Of a stretch of 64,000 nt of DNA, positions 23,320-32,363 are shown piece by piece. Origin of the DNA: Teratosphaeria epicoccoides (Eukaryota > Ascomycota > Dothideomycetes > Mycosphaerellales > Teratosphaeriaceae). The position numbers and the translations under genes were made by a program. The DNA lies in contig JADDMT010000079.1 of the NCBI GenBank assembly GCA_021401465.1, forward strand, positions 1 to 64,000. The letters are read 5' to 3'. The notes below the pieces were generated by a model. The model saw only the letters and a list, made by a program, of their open reading frames with translations. It was not told the DNA's origin and did no database searches. Positions within the stretch are counted from its first letter, which is position 1. The number at the start of each line of letters is the position of its first letter.

Positions 23320-25241
23320 ATGTCGGAGTATATCGGCTCCCGCATCTCGCTGGTATCGAAATCCGAGATCCGCTACATCGGCACCCTCGACGACATCAAC
23401 AGCGAAACACACACCGTCGCCCTCATCGACGTCACCAGCTATGGCACCGAAGGCCGGCGACCGGGCAATGAAATGGCCGGGTCGGATCACGTGTTCGAGT
23501 ACATCGTGTTCAGAGGCAGCGACGTCAAGGACTTGAAGATCGTGGAGCCGCCGAAGCAGAAGGAGGAGCAGGACAGACCCGCCATGCCCGATGACCCTGC
23601 CATCCTTGGGGTGAGTCATGTGCGGTTTTGGTGACAGACTTGGGTGATGAAGCATTATGGATATAAAACACTTTGTCTGCTGAGGCGCAAAAACCATGCG
23701 GATGCTTTCCTGTTGCCTTCCTTCTGACGACATGCAACACCTGACGAGCTCTGATGAAATGGGGTGGGCGGATCATGTGCTAACTGCTATCCTAGTCAGC
23801 GAGGCCAGGCGGGCACCAAGCTCCAACGCAACACCAAGGCCCTCCTCACGCTCGGGATCAGTTCCGCGGTCCGCCTCCCGGCCCTTACCCACCACAGCAG
23901 TTCGGCGGATATCCTCCCGGGCCGCCGCCAGGCCATCTTCCGAATCAATCTTCACGATTCCAAGGCCCTGGTGGTCCTCATGGCTTCCCAGGCGCGCCTG
24001 GTGCGGTGCCAGGTTATGGCATGGGCTATGGTCCGCCTCCTCCAGGATACGGCATGGGCTTCGGTCCACCGCCGCCCGGCCCCGGCTTCCCAGGTCAAGG
24101 TCCGCCACCAGGTCAATTCGGCTCGCCAGCTCAGACACCAATAGGGCCGCCTGGACAGCGCCCGCCGCCAGGCATGCAAGGCCCACCACAGCCGCCGATC
24201 GGAAGTGGCAGTAATAAGGTCACTCCACAACCAACGCCACCTCAGGCACCTGCGCCTCCGTCTGCGCCGGCCCAGCAGCAGAAGCCTATCGAGATGTCTG
24301 CGAGCGGCACACCGGCTCCGGGCGCGACAGGCGCTCCACTGCCGCCTGTCGAGAGTAAGCCGTCCGTGTCAGCTGCAACTGTACCGTCGGCGCCGGCACA
24401 AGCACAGAACAAGACAGTACAGAAGGCGAATGTCAGTCGTGTTGCGGTCCCATTACCCTCGCCCGGCGTGTTGGCGGCGAAGCCACCGCAGATGCCTGCC
24501 GCTACTCAGCAAGCAACAGGCCCTCGTCCTCAACAGAACATTTCAGATGCGACGCAGAAGGCCACAGCGGCAGTTGCAGCAGCGATGGCGAAGCTTGGGC
24601 AGCCGCAAGGTCAACAGACAGCAGATAGTGCGGATAACTTGGCGAGGCAGGTGAACAACATGAGAGTACATGATGGAGAACACCGCGGTCGTGGTCGAGG
24701 TAGAGGTCGCGGTGGGCCAAGAGATGGACGGGCAGGCAGGAGGGAAAGCGCCCAACGGCAGGCTGTCGAGGTGCCGAAGGAGGACTACGACTTTGAGAGC
24801 GCGAACGCAAAGTTCAACAAGGAAGATTTGGTCAAGGAGGCCATCGCGTCGGGAGAGCCGATCGCGAGCCCGGCGAATGGCGTGAAAGAGGAACCGTTGG
24901 CCGTAGATGCGAATGGACACAAGGAGGTCGATGGCGAGGATGTCATGATACCCAAGGCGGAGAGCAGCTACAACAAGAAGAGCAGTTTCTTCGACGACAT
25001 CAGCAGTGATCTGAAGGATAGGATGGAGAGGGATGGAGGCGTCGATGGCAGGGCAATCAGGCAGAAGGAGAGGAGTCAGAACATGGAGACCTTCGGGCAG
25101 AGCAATGTTGATGGAGGGTACAGAGGCGGGTTTAGAGGGCGAGGCAGAGGTCGCGGGTTCAGGGGCGGACGAGGCTTTGAGAATAGAGGCCGTGGGTATG
25201 GGCGCGGCAGGGGTGGCGTGGATGGTGTACAACCCGCCTGA
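23320..25241 (+). CDS. SCD6: Scd6/LSM14 (Sum2) decapping activator
   Basis: Two exons, 23,320-23,610 and 23,796-25,241 (578 aa). The phase-0 intron starts GTGAGT and has the branch site TGCTAAC. Residues 1-85 are an LSm domain of the LSM14 type (start MSEYIGSRISLVSKSEIRY). A long Pro/Gly/Gln-rich linker follows. The FDF motif is at about 427-442 (DYDFESANAKFNKEDL), the FFD box at about 488 (SSFFDDISSDL), and the TFG box at about 519-533 (KERSQNMETFGQ). An RGG tract precedes the FDF motif and a second one ends the protein. In yeast and animals this family represses translation initiation through eIF4G and activates Dcp2 decapping in P-bodies. All signature motifs are intact. Confidence 0.93.
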
Positions 25242-25545
25242 GTCCATGACTTGAGCTTTGCAGTACGATGGAACGCGTGATACCCGGGTGGTCGTAAAGG
25301 GTGGTGATGCTATGAGGGCATGAGAAACCGTGTGATGCGATCATATCCCAGTGTACAGTATTGTATTACCGTCGAGAGTTGAGAAATATGAGAGCTTAAC
25401 CATAGACCCGGCCTGGCACCAACCTGGAAATTTTCCATTCGCATCGAGCACTGGGGGGCGACATTACCAACTTGAGATGTGATCCGCCCGCCAAGAGGCC
25501 GCCAAGATTCTCCGGTATTCACAACGCCACAAGCCTGTACGCCGA
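25242..25545. other. 3' flank of the Scd6 gene, nothing seen
   Basis: Presumed 3' untranslated and intergenic sequence between the stop of the Scd6 homologue and the minus-strand ORF at 25,546. No motif or repeat stands out. Confidence 0.5.
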
Positions 25546-25986
25546 CTACAGGATGTCACGATCGTCCTGGTGTACGACGTCCAGTACCGCACACTCGCAA
25601 GCTTTTGCCTCTAGTGCAAGAATGTCGCGTTTCTCCACGCTAATTTTTAGCTGCTGGGCGCAAACGTTGCGGAGGGCGCAGAAGACGTGAAAGCTGCATT
25701 TGTCCCGCTTGCCATTGGGGTGCACGATGACAGAGGGGCCCGAGACCAATCTGTATGTGATGGCGCGGACTTCCGCGGGTAGCATCGAGAGGATGAGCGC
25801 ATCTTGCCGAGGGGTCGCGAGCGTCATGTCTGTTGTTGGCGGTGCCGAGACTCGTGGAATGCCGTCGCGACGTCTGCGCGATGGCGCCATGACTGAACGA
25901 TGGCAACGATCCATGCGACTCGCGACTACGGGTGTGGACAAGTGGAGATGTTGGGTGCAAAAGTTGTAAGTCCTGAGCTGCTGCAC
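25546..25986 (-). CDS. 2EXR/F-box-like small protein or gene fragment
   Basis: A 146-codon frame. After a basic N-terminal third, it has a segment at about residues 65-80 (ILSMLPAEVRAITYRLV) of the LPxExRxxIY type that opens 2EXR/F-box-like domains in many fungal proteins, then a short Cys-containing tail ending VVHQDDRDIL. Full-length members of such families usually run longer, and the frame ends at TAG, so this may be a truncated relic. It lies beside a clearly broken gene, in line with a local decay island. Start is uncertain, with Met codons at positions 1, 25 and 33. Confidence 0.4.
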   Translation of the reverse strand: MQQLRTYNFCTQHLHLSTPVVASRMDRCHRSVMAPSRRRRDGIPRVSAPPTTDMTLATPRQDALILSMLPAEVRAITYRLVSGPSVIVHPNGKRDKCSFHVFCALRNVCAQQLKISVEKRDILALEAKACECAVLDVVHQDDRDIL

Positions 25987-26109
25987 TTTCTCAAGATTTA
26001 TGAAGCTAAACTAAATCCAGAAGGTACGAAACATGTCTAGCGCCGACCAACGTGAGAGTGCGAGTGTCCCGCCAAACCCGCTCCGCAGCCTCGCATTCTG
26101 CATGTGCGA

Positions 26110-27061
26110 TTATCGCCGAGTCGGGATGATAGGCCTTCCCAATCGCTGCGGCGCCCGTGTAGATGGGAGATTGATGTTGCTCAGCGCATGGTGCCTAGAA
26201 TTTGCCGGCGTATCGTGAACACCGTTCGTTGTCGTCACGAATCTTCCTTCGCAGGCCATGCAAATCAGCACTTCCGGCGCATTGTCGGCGGAGGGCTCTC
26301 TACCGCATCTGCAGGCTCGGTAGATTCTCTGCCTGGGCGAGCTTCGATTCCGCTGCCTGGCATCGCTGGCGGTCCAGAGCTGATTGGTCGCCGGATCGCG
26401 AGACACTCTGTGAAGCCAGTGGCTGTTGACATACTTTCGCCTCCAAAGAATGGCGATAGTTTTCTCTCGGTGATCTCGACGTATCCGGTTACCGCCACGC
26501 CGTCCCATGACCCAGAGGCATGTGCAGGAGTCCCTAGGATAGTTGTTCCAACGCTGAGCATCAGCAGGCGCTGGAGCACCACTCCGAAGCCGACGGAATT
26601 CTCGCAGCTCTGCGATCTCGCAGCTCTGCGATCTCGCAGTCATCGCAAAGGCGGGTCATGAAGCCTTTCCAATTGTTGCCTGGCACTGTCGCTGCACCGG
26701 GCCACCCGGTTGGCGGGCTCCTGGTTGGATTCGTGTTCCGACCGACGAGCGTGGCTACTCGTGTCGGCACCTCCAGCAGCGATTGTGTATCGTTGTGACA
26801 GTTTTGGCAAACTCTATGGTCGAGCCCCATGGCTGCGCACGCCACGCAGTTGTCCCCGGGATCCGTAGGGGTGCAAACACCTGGATGGCCTGGAGCATTG
26901 TGACGCCGGGGAAGTCGGCTTGGAAAGTCGTCGCATGGCGGCATGCTGTAGGGATCTGTTGTGCAAATGTCCTGCAATCGCAGATGGTCTTCATGCAGAG
27001 GGATACAACATGGCGGACTGGCTGGGGCCCCATCAAGACGACTGGACCAAAGAGACGTCAA
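26110..27061 (-). pseudogene. Cys-rich unknown protein broken by a 16-bp tandem duplication
   Basis: Two overlapping minus-strand frames (27,061-26,561 and 26,643-26,110) read as one protein interrupted at 26,601-26,632, where the 16-bp unit CTCGCAGCTCTGCGAT occurs twice in tandem (followed by 7 bases of a third). Sixteen is not a multiple of three, so the second unit shifts the frame. The upstream part has paired Cys (CVACAAMGLDHRVCQNC, then RLCDDCEIAEL). The downstream part has CTCLW and CRCGREPS with ICMACEG. The paired CxxC motifs suggest zinc binding. I do not recognise the family. The gene could still be intact in other strains, or the duplication could be a sequencing or assembly error. 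Confidence 0.55.
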
Positions 27062-28023
27062 GACTAGAATACATCGCCGGATCCGGAGTCGTCAAAGAGA
27101 CGTCAGGCCATTAATATGTATCCCTTTGGCCGATGCCTGGAGAGAAATTGCAGCAGCAAAGTAATGGATTGCTGTCCGATCGCAACGGGTACGCACACTG
27201 AGAGTCGAGATTTGACGATCGGAAATTTCATGAACACGGCGGCCTCAGTGGGCAGTTGGGAGGGGATGCGGGCTTCTTGAAGCAAAGGTGGCCGCCCTGC
27301 AGACTTTGTCGTAGTCCTCACGCCGTCAGGTAACGATCGAACAACGCCATGGCAGACACTCGATCTCGCTATTCTAAGCTCCCATCTAAGCATACAAGTG
27401 GCGTTTCGAGGTCCTATAAGCTGCAGAGAAGTGTTAGCCGAGCAGTCAATTTCGGCCACTTCTCGAGATCTTTGGCCTTGAAGAAAGCCTACTATGTCGA
27501 CAGCTCTCCCTTTACACATGCTGTACCTGTACCCTCAGCTGTCAGTCGTCCCGGATCTTCTCATGGCATCCACTCAGCCGCGGCCACTCTTTTTTAACGC
27601 CCAAGCTTATAATTTCCGCCCACATTTCATGCATTGCAAAAGTCTTCTCTGCACAGCAGCATATCTGTGCAGAAGTGCACGATCGACGACATTGCCTAGA
27701 GCATGGCTTGATACTGTCGATTTGCGGTCACAACGCTCGATTTTACCTTCTCAGAGGAGACCTGGGCAGCCATAATGTCGGCAAAGCATGGACTTGGAAC
27801 GATGGACAAAGGAATGTCCCGGAACCGGCAGGGATTGCTTTGTTGGCGTGTGCTCCCATCGCCTGCTTCGACCGATGGAGGGTCATCTCCATTGCTGAGA
27901 TAGACACTTCGAAGCAGACTAATCGTTCTTCCCTCGCATGCAGAAGCTGGCCCGAAAATTACCGTATGAGCATCCAGCACTCAACAAGTCACTGCCGTCA
28001 CCCCAACATCTATAGCTGACCAT
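27062..28023. other. Intergenic, nothing supported
   Basis: About 960 bp between the broken Cys-rich gene and the kinase-like gene. Several short ORFs overlap on both strands with no recognisable sequence. It should contain the promoter of the gene starting at 28,024. Confidence 0.5.
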
Positions 28024-30007
28024 ATGGCCACGGCGAACGATCACAAATTATGGCAGGCTGCGAGGCTCAATGATGCGCGATCTGAGCTCTCGCTGAATCC
28101 TGCGTGGGTCGGGGCATGGGAACTAGGAGCCGGAGGCATGGGCACAGTGCAGGCCTGGGTGAAGCAAGATCGAAGCGGTCGTATTCGTGATGTAAGACAT
28201 CGTTTGTCCCAGGGGCAATGGGACACACATGACTGATATCGGAACAGCGCGTTGCAATCAAGACCACCAAGAAACGAGACTCGACGAACTCGGCGATATG
28301 GAGACAGCTAGACGTTTGGTTTCCTCCGATTGGGAACATGAAGATCGAATCTCTGAGAGCAAGCAAACGTGAGTGGATCTTGTCTCTGTGACGGCCAAGG
28401 AATACTCGACTGATCATGTCATCCTTGATGCAGTGATCGAAGTGGAGGCGCCGTTGCGACTACAGGCACTATGTGACAGCGCGAGCGAAGCGTGCGTGGG
28501 CGTGAGGAACTGGCGAATAAACTACAAAGATCAACAACTAAGACTGTACCAAGTATGTGCCGCTCAATAACTGCCATGCTCGAGAGATCCTGACCAGGTA
28601 TTGTCACAGGAGTTCTGTCCTCATGGTGATCTGTCTCGAGGCCTAAATATCGAGCCAATTGGCCCTGATGATCGCTACTGGGTACCGGAAGCATTCTTAT
28701 GGTCAGTCTTACTCACGGGACTCACGATCGATTCGAAATCACACCAATTGATTTTCTTCATACTTCCAGGTATCTCTTCGAGAACATCACTCGCCTCTGT
28801 ATCCTTTGCGAGAACGGCGCAGGTGATGGCACGACTCGCCCTAACTGGGATGTCATAGTATATCGTGATTGGAAGCCAGATAATGTATTTCTTGGAACAC
28901 ACCGGGCGGATCGCTACAGAGGGTATCCTACACCCAAGGTAGGAGGTATGATATAACCCCGAATATCTTTGATTGGAGAGAATGACGCCAATGCTCAAGC
29001 CTTCAAACAGATTGGGGCCTAGCCACGATGATTGCGCACGACGACAGTCGGCGGCCAGTCGGCTTTGGTTCGTGTGGGACTCCTTGTACGCGCTACCTTT
29101 TCCTGTCTCCTCCCCGCCCCAATGCACCACTTCCCGGTCACCAAGAATAGATCGCTGACATCGTAGAGCAGGCTGTCGTGCACCGGAGCTTGTAGAGGGC
29201 ACCGAGTTTCATCCAGGTATTCCAACAAGCAAAACCGATGTCTTCGGCGTAGGGCTCCTTGTCTACTCACTCATGGAACGAGAGTACGGGGACGAGCGTC
29301 TGAAATGGGACGTTCACAATATCGCAGACGGTTATCCTCGACCACCAAAAAGTGAATGGCGCAAGCAATCACAAATATCACCTGCTGTAGCAGAGCGTTA
29401 CAGTAAGCCGTTGGTGGACCTGGTAGATGATTGTCTCCGCTACAAGCCCGAGCAGAGACCTGATTGGCAACGAGTATTGAAGCACATATCGTCTCATCAA
29501 GATGTCCGAATTCGAGATGCTGCTGGGAACGAGGATGTTTTCCAAGATACTTGGCTCAGCGGTGAGGAGAGGTATCCACTGTTGGCTCTGTTGAGGGATG
29601 AAGTTGAACCTCCAGATGGCTACAGGACTATGCCAAGCCCGCCCGCGGTAGATGACGACTCTAGTGAGGTCGGAGGCGAGAGGGGTACGGAGTTCGACGT
29701 AGATTCATCGTCTCCGCAACAAACGGACGGAAGCGGGGTCCAGAACAACAACTCTGAGCAACAGAGTTCAATGGATCAAATGGAACCTGGAGCCACAGCG
29801 TCGACGGCTATGGACTTGACTATGGATGACGACGATGACGGCGGAGAAGGTAGTGATGATAAAGAAGCTGATGAGAACAGTGTGGAAGACGGATGCGCGG
29901 AGGAAGATGATGACAGTGATGACGACTATGACCAGCGAAAAAGTCCCAGGGAGAACCACGAGATGCGTTCGCGTGCCGCTCAAGGCGGTGCGCAACCGTC
30001 TGTCTAA
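28024..30007 (+). CDS. Protein kinase-like protein with acidic C-terminus (7 exons)
   Basis: Exons by frame and splice consensus: 28,024-28,191, 28,248-28,368, 28,434-28,552, 28,610-28,701, 28,770-28,945, 29,011-29,085, 29,172-30,007 (528 aa). Kinase landmarks appear in order: Gly-rich loop GAGGMGTV (35-42), VAIK lysine (61), catalytic loop VYRDWKPDNVF (Tyr where His is usual), metal-binding DWG in place of DFG (PKVGDWGLATM), RAPE of the activation segment end, DVFGVG, and RPDW of subdomain XI. The Lys, catalytic Asp, Asn and metal-binding Asp are kept, so activity is possible. The tail is Asp/Glu-rich. The stop TAA at 30,005-30,007 is followed in the same frame by 120 more sense codons (see the next entry). 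I cannot name a subfamily. The 3' splice site of exon 7 has an alternative three bases upstream. Confidence 0.7.
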
Positions 30008-30370
30008 GATGGCACAACGGGGGGACCATTTGTCGAAAATGGTATCAGATTTGATGGCCATCCCGTCCGTATTGCACGGCCACCAGAGGCGGGAGCGGAT
30101 CAAAATGTAGCTCAAGAAGCTCGTCCTGGCCATGGGATGCCATTGGATCTGGACGACGATGTGGATATGGATGTTGACGAGGGGGTGAAAAAGGGTATGG
30201 ACGCAACTATGGATGTGGACGTGGATATGGCCGACGACGACGACGGATATCTCCCTGGAAACAGCGGCAAGAAGAAGAGAAAGGGGAATGGACGGCGGGG
30301 ACGTAGGGGAGCGGCCTTGCTAGATCGTGGAAGTCGACGACTCAGTGCTTCAATTTTCAATGAGTCATGA
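30008..30370 (+). pseudogene. In-frame coding-like extension after the kinase stop codon
   Basis: Directly after TAA at 30,005-30,007 the same frame stays open for 120 codons to TGA at 30,368-30,370. It reads as low-complexity protein like the preceding tail: Gly/Pro-rich, then an Asp/Met/Val-rich block (MDVDVDMADDDDGY), then a basic KKKRKGNGRRGRR end. The composition suits an original C-terminus with a nuclear localisation signal. Either TAA is a recent nonsense change, or an unrecognised splice removes it, or the stop is read through. Confidence 0.5.
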
Positions 30371-32363
30371 TCGGTCTCTTAGCAGATCATCTGTAGCCGG
30401 GGGAGATGGGAACAAGACAAATCAGTGTTCTAACAGTCAGTCAAGTTCCACTAATTCGGGTTTGACTCTTGACACCATTTAGTCTCGAGCTGTCGTTCCC
30501 TTGTTCAGGAATCTAAGTGATCGTGCAGAGAGCATTCGTCTCGGGACTGGGAAGATCGGTACCCAGAGCTGGGGAAATGGGGAAGGCGAATCTGCGCAAT
30601 GTGCAATGTACTCTCGGAAAGTGTGGCCGGATGGTAATACAGGCACACTTGCACCAGAGCCTAGGCTGATCAGACTCTGCCAGAAGAGCTTCCCATCGTA
30701 TCTGCAAGAGCTAGTACACTGGGCTGCAGTCAATACGTTGGTATTGCTTTTGAGTTTGTCCTGGCTCTTGAGCATTATCAGCGAGCCATGATTGTACGAT
30801 CATCAACGGCCGCACCATTCTTGGGACAATAGCCGGGTCGCGCTGGCGAGTAATCTCGCCATTAATGTCTCGTATCGACATAAGGACTTGCACAATCCAG
30901 CGAACCATCATTTCTTATTGTGTCTATGGAGACGGTCGAGGGTTAGCTTCAAGGACAGCACGATTGCTGCTAATTGAAATAGATTACACCGCACCCTTGC
31001 ACAATGTCTGCTTGCCACTTCCTCTCTTGGCTTTTATCTCAGAAATTCCGGCATCCCCGAGTCCAGCATCCCGAATGCCACTCAACTATCTGGGCAATCG
31101 AACCCATTGACAGAAGGGAAGAGACTGCCGAAGGCGTTGTTGGTTTCTGCTCCATGACTATGACCATGTTCGAACAAAAGCTTGTAGTTCTGGCCCGAGG
31201 CGTGAGAGCCGCAATCTCTTTACTCGACATCGTTGCTACTTAGGAAGTCGTCGAGGGTGTTTTGGATGTTATGGCAATAATGACCGTCATAAGGGATACC
31301 GATGTAGACAGTGCAGGTGATGTCGTTAGCGGAGTCTTCGGCCTTGCAGGATTAGGTGCCTTGGGCGGCGACGGTGGTCTCGCGGGAGTAAATGTTAAGG
31401 GCAGTGATAGGGATGGAGGCCGCGAGCGCCGAGGATGTGGGTGCCGCTGGAAGGGTATGTACTTGCTGGAGACGAATTTCGGCCTGAGCTTTTCTGCTGA
31501 TGCTGGGAGAAGGAATGGATCAAGGGCCGGCTATGAATGAGATTCAAAACGTAAGGTGGCAGCTTGAGGCTTTGCGAGGCAACCAACAAGTCTCGTGGAG
31601 CGTCTCTGATCATGCGACGGGTCCCGAGTCCAGACCGCGCGATCAGGGGAAGCAGAGGAATCCCGGGGTTGCACAAGTATCTGTCCACACTAGGTTGCTG
31701 GCATTCTCCTGGGTGAAGCGATGGTCGTGCTGTGGTGTCTTCGAGATGCCAGTTTGCCTCCTGCAGCAGGCCACCCTCAATCGCATTTAACACCACTAGG
31801 ATGCGGTGTTAACGCCTCGAGGAGTGACAGGAGAAAATCTGGATGACGATCGCATGGGCGATGCCCCTGAAAAAAATAGCTCAGACTCGTGGGATGAGTC
31901 ATGCATCTCGAGGATATTTGGGCCCGCAGAGTCGATAGGAACACTATCATTACTGAGCTTGCGTGGGACGAATCATCAGTCCCAGTACCACACCAAACCT
32001 CGAAGCTCCGGTTCGAGCCCGAAAATCTCTGCTCTTGATCATTTTTGCTCGGGTGGTGGTTGGCTGATAGGTGGGAAGGGGGGATGGGAGTGGGCCCATT
32101 TGGATAGTCTGCTGTGGGGCGAAGGGCCGACAAAGTGGGCCATGGGGAGACGGCCATAGAAGGAATTGGTGTAGTGCAACCTCGGGAAAAGCGATGAGCG
32201 CGGTTGCATACCGTATCATACAACGCAACCCCTATTGTTCACCCACCTTTTGTACATGGTGCCTTTTGGTATCTAATGCCTGTCCGCCCAACGCCTCGCT
32301 TGCCAAGCACGAATGCGGTCGTCACTGCCAATTGCAGACTAGATCCTCCTAGCCCGCTCGCCC
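30371..32363. other. 2-kb intergenic stretch, no supported gene
   Basis: Open frames of 60-148 codons occur on both strands and overlap each other, none with a recognisable domain or signal peptide. The sequence is not TA-rich and shows no RIP signature. Convergent kinase-like and CSE1 genes place both their 3' ends here. Confidence 0.5.

Noticed and set aside
24543..25247. 234-codon minus-strand ORF
   Set aside because: It is the antisense shadow of the low-complexity RGG and linker region of the Scd6 gene.
32004..32034. tRNA-like GGTTCGAGCCC segment
   Set aside because: Only three T-stem pairs form and no cloverleaf is possible.
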